64,000 nt of DNA from Oxalobacteraceae bacterium OTU3CAMAD1 (GCA_024123915.1 CP099650.1:4712001-4776000), one strand, 5' to 3'. Positions 44,804 through 54,399 are shown, counted from the first letter of the stretch. The notes: generated by a model not told the origin, from the letters alone. Numbers and translations are program-made.

Positions 44804-45166
44804 ATGTCGCAGGAATTGGTTCTGGATAGCCGGGTCGGCTCCGCTAAGACCACCGCATGGTGGCTCTACGTGGTCCATGCCGTGAGCTTCGTCTTTTCGC
44901 TGGGCTTGTTCTCCGTGATCCCGCTGATCATTAACTACGTGCAACGTCCGGGCACCGAGGGCACCTTCGTGCACAGTCACCACACGTGGATGATCCGCTC
45001 GTTCTGGTGGTACGCGGTCTGGATGGCCTTTGGGTGGCTGCTCATGGTCACCATCATCGGTATTCCGATCGCCTGGCTGGTTTTGATCGGCGCCTGGGTC
45101 TGGAAAGCCTACCGTCTGATCATCGGCTTCATCCGCCTGAACGAAAACTCGGCGGCGCCGATCTAG
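44804..45166 (+). CDS. small membrane protein, DUF4870-like
   Basis: 120 aa with three hydrophobic helices (about residues 19-45, 65-85 and 85-108), separated by the segment QRPGTEGTFVHSHHTWMIRSF. The pattern of helix, polar HxxW(M)IRSFW loop and paired helices matches bacterial DUF4870/YccF-like small inner-membrane proteins of unknown function. The ribosome site AAGGAAA is good. The stop TAG sits in the palindrome CTAG, which on the other strand is the stop of the convergent udgX gene. Confidence 0.8.
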   Translation: MSQELVLDSRVGSAKTTAWWLYVVHAVSFVFSLGLFSVIPLIINYVQRPGTEGTFVHSHHTWMIRSFWWYAVWMAFGWLLMVTIIGIPIAWLVLIGAWVWKAYRLIIGFIRLNENSAAPI

Positions 45167-46668
45167 TCTTCCAGCAGGCGCTTCGCCTGCCGCAGGCCTT
45201 CGACGATCACCTCGTAGGCCTGCTTGCGCGTGGCCTCGTCCGGCGCGCGCAGCACATACGACGGATGGTACACCGTCACCACCCAACGGCCGTCGTGCTG
45301 AACCGGCGCGTCCATCACCGACTTCATCGTTACGCTGCCGTCCTGCAGCACCGACTTCAGCGCCGTGCTGCCGAGCGCCACCACCACCTCCGGGCGCACG
45401 CGCGCCAGCTCTTCCTCCAGCCACAGATGGCAAGCGGAGATTTCCTTTTGCGCCGGCGTCTTGTGCAGGCGGCGTTTGCCGCGCAGCTCCCATTTGAAGT
45501 GTTTGACCGCGTTGGTCAGGTAGATACTGTCGCGCTCCATGCCAGCCTGCGCCATGGCTTTTTCCAGCACCGCCCCGGCCGGGCCGACGAACGGCAAGCC
45601 CTGCAAATCCTCCTGGTCGCCCGGCTGCTCGCCGACCAGCATGATGCGCGCCCGCTTGGGCCCGACACCGGGCACCGCCTGCGTGGCGTTTTCCCACAGG
45701 TCGCAGCGGCGGCATTGGTCGAGCGTGGTCGGCTGCTCGCGCTGCGGTTGCGCGCGTTCCGGCGCGATCGGGATCGTGGTCGCGCCGCCGCGCCGGCCCA
45801 CGGCGCCGGTCTGGCCGGTGCGCCGCTCGCCATTGGCCGCCGCGCTGACCATCGCCGGCACGATCGCCCCTTCAGGCAGATTCTTCCAGAAACGCGACGG
45901 GATATGGCTGCGCAGCAGATCGGCGTTCAGGCGCGCCGGGTTGAAGATGCTGCGGTAGTATGTCAGCCACAAGGCCTCGCCGGCGTCCTCGATATCGGCG
46001 GCGCTGCGCATCAGCGACGGCGCCTCGTGCAGGTGCTCGCCGTCCCACAGCACGGCGGCTGCCGGCGTGGCGATCATCCACGTGACGTTGCCCATGCGCC
46101 GGGCGAAATGCCGCGCGACCTGCGGCAGCACCTCGTGGGTGGGTTCGAACCAGGCGACAAAGCGCGGCGCGCCATCCTCCTCCTTGCGCTCGCGAAAACG
46201 TACGTATGCGTGCATGTCATGCTCCTCCCGATGAACAGCCTTGACCATCCCGTGCAGCCGCGCGCCATCCGGATCGGCCGGCGAGATCACATCGCGCTCG
46301 CCCAGGTGCCAGCGCCACACCACCTTGTGCAGAAAGGACCAGCGGTCCGGGGCGCTGAAACAGGCTGCGCTGACGAGTAGCTCCATCAACTGGCGCGGCA
46401 GCCGAAGGGGACTTGTCAGCTTGACCCCGTCTACCTTTGCCGGAACGCAAGTGCCACCGCTTAGGGGTCGTACCCCTTCCGGGGTACGACCCCGCCCGGC
46501 CATGCGGGTTGGCGGCATGCAATCCTCATCCACCGGTGCGGTGGAGAATAAATCACCACCCCCGGGCTGCGATAACCATTCTACGAATTCAGGCGCGACG
46601 TGGCGCGCGATTAGCTCGCGTGCCGCGTCGCGCCACTCGTCGAACGACCGGACCACCCGCCGCATCAT
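45163..46668 (-). CDS. DUF4130 (TIGR03915)-UdgX fusion, uracil-DNA-binding repair protein
   Basis: 501 aa from the ATG at 46668, which overlaps the radical SAM stop (ATGATG/TGA). Residues 1-260 form the DUF4130 domain (MMRRVVRSFDEWRDAARELI; HAYVRFRERKEEDGAPRFVAWFEP; WLTYYRSIFNPARL). Residues 315-501 form a family-4-like uracil-DNA glycosylase of the UdgX type: CRRCDLW, GEQPGDQED (346-354) and the KRRxH loop seen as KRRLH (398-402), whose His in characterised UdgX becomes covalently linked to uracil-DNA. HPSYVLR follows near 468. Residues about 50-87 are a non-conserved insert encoded by a REP-like palindrome. It is cotranscribed with the upstream gene under a LexA box. Confidence 0.9.
   Translation of the reverse strand: MMRRVVRSFDEWRDAARELIARHVAPEFVEWLSQPGGGDLFSTAPVDEDCMPPTRMAGRGRTPEGVRPLSGGTCVPAKVDGVKLTSPLRLPRQLMELLVSAACFSAPDRWSFLHKVVWRWHLGERDVISPADPDGARLHGMVKAVHREEHDMHAYVRFRERKEEDGAPRFVAWFEPTHEVLPQVARHFARRMGNVTWMIATPAAAVLWDGEHLHEAPSLMRSAADIEDAGEALWLTYYRSIFNPARLNADLLRSHIPSRFWKNLPEGAIVPAMVSAAANGERRTGQTGAVGRRGGATTIPIAPERAQPQREQPTTLDQCRRCDLWENATQAVPGVGPKRARIMLVGEQPGDQEDLQGLPFVGPAGAVLEKAMAQAGMERDSIYLTNAVKHFKWELRGKRRLHKTPAQKEISACHLWLEEELARVRPEVVVALGSTALKSVLQDGSVTMKSVMDAPVQHDGRWVVTVYHPSYVLRAPDEATRKQAYEVIVEGLRQAKRLLED
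46464..46493. repeat. REP-like palindrome, TAC variant, copy 3, inside a coding sequence
   Basis: GGGGTCGTACCCC-TTCC-GGGGTACGACCCC, a perfect 13-bp stem, followed by the flank GCCCGGCCATGCGGGTTGG, similar to copy 1 reversed. It is read through in frame as about residues 59-69 of the DUF4130-UdgX protein. Confidence 0.9.
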
Positions 46669-47894
46669 GCCGCCTGCAACTCCGGCCACAAATTCATCTG
46701 CTGGGGCGCGTCGGCCATGGCGCGGCGCAGGTGCTCGGACGGGCCGGCGTCGTTGGACGGAAAATAGTCGGCCGTGATGATAAAGGGCGAAATCTTCTTC
46801 ATACTGCAGCGCAGCCGCGACAGATCGGCGTAGCGGATTTGCCGCAGCCGCCGCAGATCGATCAGCCGCTGCGCGTTGCGCAAGCCGATGCCCGGGATGC
46901 GCGCGATCATATGCGGCTCCGCGCGGTTCAAGTCCATCGGAAAATGCTCGCGATGCTCGAGCGCCCACGCCAGCTTGGGATCGATGTCGAGCGCCAGGTT
47001 GCCGGTCGCCGGCAGCAGCTCCTTGACCTGGAAGCCGTAACTGCGCAGCAGGAAATCGGCCTGGTACAAACGATGCTCGCGCAGCATCGGCGGCGGCGCC
47101 AACGGCACGCTTTTCGGGCTTTGCGGAATCGGGCTGAAGGCCGAGTAGTACACGCGTTTGAGCTTGTAGCTGCCGTACAGCGTCTCGGCCGTGGTCAATA
47201 TCTGCTGGTCGTCGCTGGCGTCGGCGCCGACGATCATCTGCGTGCTTTGCCCGGCCGGCGCGAAGCGCGGCGACTTCGGCTCCTCGGCCTTTTCATCGAG
47301 CTTGCGGCGGATGGAACCCATCGCCAGCTTGATCGTGTGAACGCTTTTTTCCGGCGCCAGCTTCTGCACACTGTCCTGCGTCGGCAGCTCGATATTGACG
47401 CTCAAGCGGTCGGCATAGCGGCCGGCCGCGGCGATCAACGCCGGGTCGGCGTCCGGGATGGTCTTCAGATGGATATAGCCGCGAAACTGGTGCACCTCGC
47501 GCAGTTCGCGCGCCACCTGCACCAACTGTTCCATAGTGTAGTCGGCCGACTGGATGATGCCGGAACTGAGAAACAGCCCGTCGATGTAATTGCGAAGGTA
47601 GAAATCGGTGGTCAGTTTGACCACCTCGGCGACCGTGAAACGGGCACGCGGCACGTTCGAGGTGCGGCGGTTGACGCAGTACTGGCAGTCGTACAGACAG
47701 TAATTGGTCAGCAGAACCTTCAGCAGCGACACGCAGCGACCATCCGGCGTATAGCTGTGGCAGATGCCCATGCCGGTGGTCGCGCCGAAACCATCCTTGC
47801 CGATCGAGTTGCGCTTCGGCGCCCCGCTGCTGGCGCAGGAGGCGTCGTACTTGGCCGCATCGGCCAGGATCTCCAGCTTATCCGTCAACTCCAT
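46665..47894 (-). CDS. putative DNA modification/repair radical SAM protein (TIGR03916)
   Basis: 409 aa from the ATG at 47894 (GAGG five bases upstream); an in-frame ATG at 47939 lies across the LexA box and is rejected. The radical SAM cluster motif CxxxCxxC is CLYDCQYC (C66, C70, C73). The middle has FLSSGIIQSADYTMEQLVQVARELR and GYIHLKTIPDADPALI, as in the family. A C-terminal helix-hairpin-helix (IARIPGIGLRNAQRLIDLRR, near residues 328-347) would bind DNA. The family is tightly linked with DUF4130/UdgX genes; the chemistry is unproven. First gene of the pair, with a LexA box 20 bp upstream. Confidence 0.92.
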   Translation of the reverse strand: MELTDKLEILADAAKYDASCASSGAPKRNSIGKDGFGATTGMGICHSYTPDGRCVSLLKVLLTNYCLYDCQYCVNRRTSNVPRARFTVAEVVKLTTDFYLRNYIDGLFLSSGIIQSADYTMEQLVQVARELREVHQFRGYIHLKTIPDADPALIAAAGRYADRLSVNIELPTQDSVQKLAPEKSVHTIKLAMGSIRRKLDEKAEEPKSPRFAPAGQSTQMIVGADASDDQQILTTAETLYGSYKLKRVYYSAFSPIPQSPKSVPLAPPPMLREHRLYQADFLLRSYGFQVKELLPATGNLALDIDPKLAWALEHREHFPMDLNRAEPHMIARIPGIGLRNAQRLIDLRRLRQIRYADLSRLRCSMKKISPFIITADYFPSNDAGPSEHLRRAMADAPQQMNLWPELQAA

Positions 47895-47913
47895 GCTTGC
47901 CTCGATCTGTCGA

Positions 47914-47933
47914 TGCTGTATAAAAACACAGTA
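47914..47933 (-). promoter_or_regulatory. LexA (SOS) box of the radical SAM-udgX operon
   Basis: TGCTGTATAAAAACACAGTA (given on the plus strand) fits CTGT-N8-ACAG exactly and the full E. coli-type 20-bp consensus closely. It lies 20-39 bp upstream of the start at 47894 and overlaps the minus-strand TATACT that could be the -10. Confidence 0.85.
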
Positions 47934-47995
47934 TAACAATGATCGAGGTCAAAAGGGGCTTGCGTGCGCGCTTGTCCAAACTTTGACCCGGTATT

Positions 47996-48100
47996 TACGT
48001 AGGGCGGATTAGGCGGAACGCCGTAATCGGCCATCGATGCGCCGCCGACGGCGCACGCGTGGCCGATTACGCTTCGCTAATCCGCCCTACGTGATTTAGA
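47996..48100. repeat. GTAGGGCGGATTA-type palindromic repeat, copy 2 (complete)
   Basis: The outer arms ACGTAGGGCGGATTA / TAATCCGCCCTACGT (47997-48011, 48078-48092) enclose inner arms TAATCGGCCA / TGGCCGATTA (48024-48033, 48060-48069). 41 bp of the right half match 26701-26741 exactly. It includes the hisC stop codon and probably acts as a transcript-end structure between hisC and the radical SAM gene. Confidence 0.88.
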
Positions 48101-49154
48101 AAACTATCGCTTTTAACGCATCAATCAGCGCCGCACACTCCTCGTCGGTGCCGATTGAAATCCGCAGGAACTGGTCGATGCGCGGCTGTTTAAAATGCCG
48201 CACCAGGATGGCCCGCTCGCGCAGCGCCGCCGCGATGGCCGCGCCGTCGTGTCCCGGATGACGGGCGAAGACGAAGTTGGCATGCGACGGCAGCACCTCG
48301 AACCCCAGCTCCACCATGCGCGCCGTCAACCAGGCGCGCGTGGCGATGATGGCTTGCGACGTCTGCTCCATATACGCGGTGTCCTCGATCGCCGCCACCG
48401 CGCCGGCCTGCGCCACCTGGCCCAGCGGATAACAGTTAAAACTGTTCTTCACCCGCTCAAGCCCGGCGATCAGGTCCGGATGGCCGACCGCGAAGCCGAC
48501 CCGCAGCCCCGCCAGCGAACGGGATTTGGACAAGGTCTGCACCACCAGCAGATTGTCGTAGCGGTCCAGCAGCGCGATCGCGCTGTCGGCGCCGAAGTCC
48601 ACATAGGCTTCGTCGATCACGACCACCTGGTCCGGATGCGCGGCCAGCAGCGCATCGATCCGGTCCAGCGGCAACGCGATGCCGGTCGGCGCGTTCGGAT
48701 TGGCGATGATGATCGCGCCGCACGGCTGCGCGTAGTCGGCGACGTCGATCTGGAATTGCGCGTTCAGCGGCACCTGGCGCGCTTCGATGCCGTACAGGCT
48801 GCAATAGGTCGGATAAAAACTGTAGCTGATGTCCGGGCAAAGCAGCGGCTTGTCGTGCTTGAGCAGCGCGTGGAAGGTATGCGCCAGCACCTCGTCCGAG
48901 CTGTTGCCGACGAAGACGTGCGCGCGCGTCATGCCGAAGCGCTTGGCCACGGCATCCTTGACCGCCGTGCTGGCGGGATCGGAATACAGCCGCAGCGAGT
49001 CGCCCACGGCCGCCTGCATCGCCGCCACCGCCTTTGGCGACGGACCGTAGGGATTCTCGTTGGTGTTCAATTTAATCAGGTTGGGCATGCGAACCTGCTC
49101 GCCCGGCGTGTACGGCGTCAGTTCATGAACGATGTCACTCCAAAAACGGCTCAC
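48096..49154 (-). CDS. hisC: histidinol-phosphate aminotransferase
   Basis: 352 aa from a GTG at 49154. It is a fold-type I PLP enzyme with [17 protein letters not shown] at the N-terminus, [33 protein letters not shown] and the PLP lysine in [18 protein letters not shown] near residue 207. It transaminates imidazole acetol phosphate in histidine synthesis. The GTGA overlap with the upstream metC stop implies translational coupling; no other his genes are near. The stop codon lies inside a palindromic repeat. Confidence 0.94.
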   Translation of the reverse strand: MSRFWSDIVHELTPYTPGEQVRMPNLIKLNTNENPYGPSPKAVAAMQAAVGDSLRLYSDPASTAVKDAVAKRFGMTRAHVFVGNSSDEVLAHTFHALLKHDKPLLCPDISYSFYPTYCSLYGIEARQVPLNAQFQIDVADYAQPCGAIIIANPNAPTGIALPLDRIDALLAAHPDQVVVIDEAYVDFGADSAIALLDRYDNLLVVQTLSKSRSLAGLRVGFAVGHPDLIAGLERVKNSFNCYPLGQVAQAGAVAAIEDTAYMEQTSQAIIATRAWLTARMVELGFEVLPSHANFVFARHPGHDGAAIAAALRERAILVRHFKQPRIDQFLRISIGTDEECAALIDALKAIVF

Positions 49155-50320
49155 AGCATTGCTCCCATCGCGCGTTCGATATCCGCGATCAAATCGTTGA
49201 CGTCTTCGAGGCCGACGTTGAAGCGCACAAGAATACCCCGGTCGTTCCAGTCCTTGCGCATGTGTTGTATTCGATACGGCATCACCAGGCTGTTGGCGCC
49301 GCCCCAGCTGTAACCGATCTTGAACAGTTCCAGCGCATCGACGAAGCGGTCGGTCTGTTCTTCCGTGAAGCGAGGATCGAACAACACCGAGAACAAGCCG
49401 CCCGCTCCGCTGAAATCGCGCTTCCAGATGTCATGGCCCGGGCAGTCGGTGAAGGCCGGATGCAGCACCTTGGTGATCTCGGGACGCGCCTGCAGCCACG
49501 CCGCCAGCTTGCGCGCGGCCGCGTCGTGGGCGTCGAAGCGCAGGCGCATCGTCGGCAGGCCGCGCAGCACGAGATAGGCGTCGTCCGCGCCCACGCCCAT
49601 GCCGAGCCGCATGTGCGCCAGGCTCAAACGCTCGCTGAGCGCGGCGTCGCGCGTGATGACGGCGCCCATCAGCACATCCGAGCCGCCGGACTGGTACTTG
49701 GTCAGCGCCTGCATGATGATGTCGACGCCCAGGTCGAAACCGCGCAGCGCCAGGCCGGCCGACCAGGTATTGTCCAGCGCGACCAGCACGCCGCGCGCAT
49801 GCGCCGCCGCGCAAATGGCCGGCAGGTCCGGCACCTCCATCGACACCGATCCCGGCGCCTCGGTCCAGATCAGCTTTGTGTTGGGCTGGATCAGCGCGGC
49901 GATGCCGGCGCCGATCAGCGGATCGTAGTAGCGCGCGGTGATGCCGAAATCGGCCGACAGCCAGCGTCCCAGTTCCCGATTCGGGTTGTAGACGTTATCG
50001 GGCAGCAGCACATCGTCGCCCGCCTTGAGCAGCGCGAAATCGACCATCGCGATGGCCGCCAGGCCGCTCGGCGCCAGCAGGCAATGCGTGCCGTCTTCGA
50101 TTTCAGCCAGCCGCGCCTCCAGGGTGAAGGTGGTCGGCGTGCCATGCAGGCCGTAGGTATAGGCGTTCTTCTCTTTCCAGTCGCCGGAGCGCATGGCGGC
50201 GACATTCTCGAACAGCACCGTCGACGCGTGATGGATCGCGCTGGGGAACGCGGCGAAACCTTCCGGCGCCTGGTAGTCGGAGTGGATCAATGCCGTTTGC
50301 GGGGATTTTTTTGTGGCCAT
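49151..50320 (-). CDS. metC: cystathionine beta-lyase
   Basis: 389 aa. Cys/Met-metabolism PLP family: [45 protein letters not shown], the PLP lysine in [13 protein letters not shown] near residue 205, and [22 protein letters not shown]. The [13 protein letters not shown] pattern and proteobacterial length favour cystathionine beta-lyase (cystathionine to homocysteine) over gamma-synthase. It is in an operon with hisC downstream. Upstream lie a REP-like palindrome and the rimO terminator. Confidence 0.9.
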   Translation of the reverse strand: MATKKSPQTALIHSDYQAPEGFAAFPSAIHHASTVLFENVAAMRSGDWKEKNAYTYGLHGTPTTFTLEARLAEIEDGTHCLLAPSGLAAIAMVDFALLKAGDDVLLPDNVYNPNRELGRWLSADFGITARYYDPLIGAGIAALIQPNTKLIWTEAPGSVSMEVPDLPAICAAAHARGVLVALDNTWSAGLALRGFDLGVDIIMQALTKYQSGGSDVLMGAVITRDAALSERLSLAHMRLGMGVGADDAYLVLRGLPTMRLRFDAHDAAARKLAAWLQARPEITKVLHPAFTDCPGHDIWKRDFSGAGGLFSVLFDPRFTEEQTDRFVDALELFKIGYSWGGANSLVMPYRIQHMRKDWNDRGILVRFNVGLEDVNDLIADIERAMGAML

Positions 50321-50348
50321 CGTTGTAAGCTAACTTTCTGCGTGCCGC

Positions 50349-50397
50349 CAACCCGCACTGCGGCCAAATGGGGTCGGACCCCTTGGGGTCCGACCCC
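50349..50397. repeat. REP-like palindrome, GAC variant, copy 5
   Basis: The flank AACCCGCACTGCGGCCAAAT is followed by GGGGTCGGACCCC-TT-GGGGTCCGACCCC (50370-50382, 50385-50397), a perfect 13-bp stem. It is located between metC and rimO. Confidence 0.85.
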
Positions 50398-50426
50398 GGC
50401 GTCCGGGTTGCGGTTAACGCTCAATA

Positions 50427-50457
50427 AAAAAAAGGCGGACCACAGCGGGTCCGCCTT
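50427..50457 (-). terminator. rho-independent terminator of rimO
   Basis: AGGCGGACC and GGTCCGCCT form a 9-bp stem with a 6-base loop, followed on the minus strand by eight T, 9 bp after the rimO stop. Confidence 0.95.
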
Positions 50458-50465
50458 CATGCTGA

Positions 50466-51875
50466 TTACTGCGCCTCGCCCCACAGGTCGTGGGCGTCGG
50501 AGGTGGTGATCTTGACGTCGATGAACTGGCCGACCACCAGTTTCTTGTGTGGCTCGTACGGCGGTTTGACGTAGACGACGCCGTCGATTTCCGGCGCGTC
50601 GGCGCTGGAGCGGCCGATGCCGCCACTGCGGTTGACTTCATCGATCAACACGCGCACCGTCTTGCCGACCTTGGCCTTCAGGCGGTTCTTCGAAATCTCT
50701 TCCTGCAGCAGCATCACGCGGCCACGGCGCTCTTCGCGCAGTTCTTCGGGCACCGGGTTGGCCAGTTGGTTGGCGGTGGCGCCTTCGACCGGCGAGTAGG
50801 CGAAGCACCCCAGGCGGTCGATCTGCGCTTCCTTGAGGAAGTCCAGCAGGTACTCGAATTCGGCGTCGGTCTCGCCCGGGAAGCCGGCGATGAAGGTCGA
50901 GCGGATCGTCAGGTCCGGATTCATCTTGCGCCATGCCTGGATGCGGTCGAGGTTTTTCTCGCCGCTGGCCGGACGCTTCATGCGCTTCAACACGTCTGGA
51001 TGCGCGTGCTGCATCGGGATATCCAGGTAAGGCAGGATATGGCCGTCGCCCATCATCGGAATGACCTGGTCGACGTGCGGGTAAGGATAGACGTAGTGCA
51101 AACGCACCCAGGCGCCGTACGACTTGGCCAGCTCGCCCAACGCTTCGGTCAGTTGCGTCATGTGCGTTTTGAGCGGACGGCCGTTCCAGAAGCCGGTGCG
51201 GAACTTGACGTCGACGCCGTAGGCCGAGGTGTCCTGCGAGATGACCAGCAGTTCCTTCACGCCCGACTTGAACAGGTTTTCCGCCTCCAGCATCAGGTCC
51301 GCGATGGGACGCGACACCAGGTCGCCGCGCATCGAAGGGATGATGCAGAAGCTGCAGCGGTGGTTGCAGCCTTCCGAGATTTTCAGGTAGGCGTAGTGCT
51401 TCGGCGTCAGCTTGATGCCCTGCGCCGGCACCAGGTCGATGAACGGCTCGTGCGGCTTGGGCAGGTGGAAGTGGACCGAGTCCATCACCTCGGCCAGCGC
51501 GTGCGGGCCGGTCACGGCCAGCACCTTCGGGTGCACCTTCATGATGATGTCGTCGCCGGCGGCGTCTTTTTTCGCGCCCAGGCAGCCGGTGACGATCACC
51601 CGGCCGTTTTCGGCCAGCGCTTCGCCGATGGCGTCGAGCGATTCCTGCACGGCGGCGTCGATGAAGCCGCAGGTGTTGACGATCACCAGATCGGCGCCAT
51701 CATACGACTTGGCCGTCTCGTAGCCTTCGGCACGCAGCTGGGTGAGGATCTGTTCGGAGTCGACCAGCGCCTTGGGGCAGCCGAGCGAGACGAAGCCGAC
51801 CTTCGGTGCGGCACCCGTCACGGAGGTGCTGGCGGCGGCGGGCTTGGTGATGCGGGAGAGTGGTTGCGATTGCAT
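50466..51875 (-). CDS. rimO: ribosomal protein S12 methylthiotransferase
   Basis: 469 aa. The N-terminal methylthiotransferase domain has three cluster cysteines, in [26 protein letters not shown] and VTGCLGAKK. The radical SAM cluster is CNHRCSFC near residue 170, followed by [16 protein letters not shown] domain ends the protein ([28 protein letters not shown]). It adds a methylthio group to an aspartate of ribosomal protein S12. The family signature [14 protein letters not shown] and DAPEIDG separate it from MiaB. Monocistronic, with its own terminator. Confidence 0.96.
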   Translation of the reverse strand: MQSQPLSRITKPAAASTSVTGAAPKVGFVSLGCPKALVDSEQILTQLRAEGYETAKSYDGADLVIVNTCGFIDAAVQESLDAIGEALAENGRVIVTGCLGAKKDAAGDDIIMKVHPKVLAVTGPHALAEVMDSVHFHLPKPHEPFIDLVPAQGIKLTPKHYAYLKISEGCNHRCSFCIIPSMRGDLVSRPIADLMLEAENLFKSGVKELLVISQDTSAYGVDVKFRTGFWNGRPLKTHMTQLTEALGELAKSYGAWVRLHYVYPYPHVDQVIPMMGDGHILPYLDIPMQHAHPDVLKRMKRPASGEKNLDRIQAWRKMNPDLTIRSTFIAGFPGETDAEFEYLLDFLKEAQIDRLGCFAYSPVEGATANQLANPVPEELREERRGRVMLLQEEISKNRLKAKVGKTVRVLIDEVNRSGGIGRSSADAPEIDGVVYVKPPYEPHKKLVVGQFIDVKITTSDAHDLWGEAQ

Positions 51876-52006
51876 GATAGGTTGCCTGGGGTTGCTAAAT
51901 GCGCCATGAAAATTACGAGCAATCGACGATTATACCCTATTCTCATAGGGAGATCATGCTAGGATAGCGCTTCACCAATATACATTGACTAAGCTCGGGA
52001 GAACAC

Positions 52007-53032
52007 GTGGCAACGCTGAAAGACGTCGCAATGCTGGCCGGTGTGGGCATGTCGACGGCATCGCGCGCCATTTCGGGCGCCGGTCCGGTGTCCGCCGAGT
52101 CGATGAAGAAGGTCCAGGCGGCGATCGAGCAGCTCAACTTTCGCCCCTCCTCCATCGGCCGCTCGCTGTCTGCGCAGTCGCTGGGCATCATCGGCATCTA
52201 CGTGCCGTCGTTCTTCGGCGCGTACTACGGCACCATCCTCAAACAGACCGACATCGAACTGCGCGCCGTGCGCCGCCACGTGGTGGTGGCCACCGGCTGC
52301 GGCGACGGCACGCCGCGCGACGAGGCGATCGAAGCGGTCAAGTTCCTGATCGGCCGCGATTGCGACGGCATCGTCGTGCTGGGGCACGACCTGCACGACG
52401 AGGACATGCTGGCGTTGCGCAAAATGCATCCCAAGCTGGCTTTCCTCAACCGCCACAACGCGCAGCTGGAGGAAGCCTCGTTCTGTCCCGACCACCGCCA
52501 CGGCGGCGCGCTGGCGGCGCGCACCCTGTTCGACGCCGGGCACCGCCAACTGGCTGTGATCTCCGGCCCGGCCGGCACTTCGGACAACCAGGCCCGCATC
52601 GAGGGCTTCTTCGAAGAGCTGGAGCGCCATGGCATCGGGCGCTTCGCTGTGCAACTGATCGAATCGGATTTCTCCCGTGAAGGCGGTTTCAGCGCCACGC
52701 GTCGCCTGATCGAGGCGCGCCGCGCCGGCGAGGAAAGCCATCGGTTCACCGGCCTGTTCTGCGCCAACGACGAGATGGCGGTCGGCGCGATGGCGGCCTT
52801 CCACCGCGCCGGCATCAACGTCCCGGACGAGGTCTCCATCGTCGGCTACGATGACGACTATTCGGCCGAATACTCGTCGCCCGGCTTGACGTCGGTGCAC
52901 ATACCGATGCAGCAGCTGACCCAGAACGCCGTGCGCTGGCTACTCAATCAATGCTACGGCACCAAGCACGCCATCGCGCGCGATTTTCCTGTCACCGTGT
53001 CGAAGCGCGGCTCGGTCGCCAACCGCGCCTGA
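52007..53032 (+). CDS. LacI-family transcriptional regulator
   Basis: 341 aa from a GTG at 52007 with GGGAG upstream. The helix-turn-helix is [22 protein letters not shown] with the hinge helix [13 protein letters not shown], then a periplasmic-binding-like sensor domain ([71 protein letters not shown]). It would bind a sugar or related effector. No catabolic gene adjoins. Its last 79 bp overlap, on the opposite strand, the end of ugd. Confidence 0.93.
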   Translation: MATLKDVAMLAGVGMSTASRAISGAGPVSAESMKKVQAAIEQLNFRPSSIGRSLSAQSLGIIGIYVPSFFGAYYGTILKQTDIELRAVRRHVVVATGCGDGTPRDEAIEAVKFLIGRDCDGIVVLGHDLHDEDMLALRKMHPKLAFLNRHNAQLEEASFCPDHRHGGALAARTLFDAGHRQLAVISGPAGTSDNQARIEGFFEELERHGIGRFAVQLIESDFSREGGFSATRRLIEARRAGEESHRFTGLFCANDEMAVGAMAAFHRAGINVPDEVSIVGYDDDYSAEYSSPGLTSVHIPMQQLTQNAVRWLLNQCYGTKHAIARDFPVTVSKRGSVANRA

Positions 53033-54399
53033 ACCTTGGCGAGCCGGGAGCCGCGCCCGATGCCGTGGTACTCGAATCCGTACGCGTCCATCGCCTCCGG
53101 CTCGAACAGATTGCGCCCATCGAAGATGACCGGCTGTTTCAGCGCCGCCTTGATCTTGCCGAAATCGGGGCTTCGAAACGCCTTCCACTCGGTGACGATC
53201 GCCAGCGCGTCGGCGCCGGCCAGGGCGTCGAGCGGCGCGGCGGCGAAGCGTACCCGTGCCAGTTCATCGGCGCGCAGATCCAGCGCCAACGTCCGCGCGG
53301 CCTCGGCCATCGCGACCGGGTCGTACACGGCCACGGTCGCGCCCGCGCGCAGCAACTGGCGCAGCAGCACGCGCGCCGGCGCCTCCCGCATGTCGTCGGT
53401 GTTCGGTTTGAACGCCAGTCCCCACACCGCGAAATGCATGCCGTCCAGATCGTCGCCGTAGCACCCGAGGATCTTGCGGCCCAGCAGCTGCTGCTGGTGC
53501 TCATTGACCGCCTCCACCGCGCGCAGGATCAACAGCTCCTGGCCGAAGCGCCCGGCGGTGCGCGCGAGCGCCCGCACGTCCTTGGGAAAGCACGAGCCGC
53601 CGTAGCCGGCGCCGGCGTACAGGAAGCCGTGGCCGATACGCGGATCGGAGCCGATGCCGCGCCGCACCGCCTCGATATCGACGCCGACGCAATCGGCCAG
53701 GTTGGCCAGTTCGTTCATCAACGAGATGCGCGTGGCCAGCATGGCGTTGGCGGCATATTTGGTGAACTCCGCCGAGCGCACATCCATCCAGTGGGTGCGT
53801 TCGTGATTGCGGTTGAAAGGCTTGTAGAGCGCGCGCAGCAGGTCACGCGCGCGCTCGCCGTCGGGCGTGCCGTCGCAGCCGATGACGATGCGGTCGGGCC
53901 GCATGAAATCCTCGACCGCCGCGCCCTCCTTGAGGAACTCGGGGTTGGAGACGACCGAGAAAGCGGCATCGGACGCGCGCCTGCCCAGCTCCTCGCGCAG
54001 CACGGCGGCCACGCGCTCGCCGGTGCCGACCGGCACGGTCGACTTGTCGACCACCACCTTGAAGCCGCGCATGTGGCGACCGATCGCGCGCGCGGCGGCC
54101 AGCACGTGCCGCAGGTCGGCGGCGCCGTCCTCGTCGCCCGGCGTGCCTACCGCGATGAACTGCAAGTCGCCGTGCTCCACGGCGGCGGCGACGTCGGTAC
54201 TAAAGTGCAGCCGTCCGGCGTCGCGGTTGCGTTCGACGATCTCTTCCAGCCCCGGTTCGTGGATCGGCATGCCGCCGCCGTTGAGCAGCGCGATCTTGCC
54301 CGCGTCGAGGTCCAGGCAGACGACATCGTTGCCCAGTTCGGCCAGGCAGGCGCCCGTCACCAGGCCGACGTAGCCCGTTCCGATGATGGTGATTTTCAT
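52954..54399 (-). CDS. ugd: UDP-glucose 6-dehydrogenase
   Basis: 481 aa. NAD motif [18 protein letters not shown] (residues 6-23), catalytic lysine region [13 protein letters not shown], nucleophilic Cys in [14 protein letters not shown] near residue 270, and the C-terminal UDP-binding domain with FDGRNLFEP. It oxidises UDP-glucose to UDP-glucuronate, the precursor for ArnA dehydrogenase, so it supplies the arn operon encoded directly upstream (81-bp gap). The last 26 codons (from about [14 protein letters not shown]) are antisense to the end of the lacI-type gene. Confidence 0.95.
   Translation of the reverse strand: MKITIIGTGYVGLVTGACLAELGNDVVCLDLDAGKIALLNGGGMPIHEPGLEEIVERNRDAGRLHFSTDVAAAVEHGDLQFIAVGTPGDEDGAADLRHVLAAARAIGRHMRGFKVVVDKSTVPVGTGERVAAVLREELGRRASDAAFSVVSNPEFLKEGAAVEDFMRPDRIVIGCDGTPDGERARDLLRALYKPFNRNHERTHWMDVRSAEFTKYAANAMLATRISLMNELANLADCVGVDIEAVRRGIGSDPRIGHGFLYAGAGYGGSCFPKDVRALARTAGRFGQELLILRAVEAVNEHQQQLLGRKILGCYGDDLDGMHFAVWGLAFKPNTDDMREAPARVLLRQLLRAGATVAVYDPVAMAEAARTLALDLRADELARVRFAAAPLDALAGADALAIVTEWKAFRSPDFGKIKAALKQPVIFDGRNLFEPEAMDAYGFEYHGIGRGSRLAKVQARLATEPRFDTVTGKSRAMACLVP

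Noticed and set aside
46669..46968. N-terminal extension of the DUF4130-UdgX gene to 46968
   Set aside because: It overlaps the end of the radical SAM gene and encodes low-complexity residues; the family N-terminus starts at 46668.
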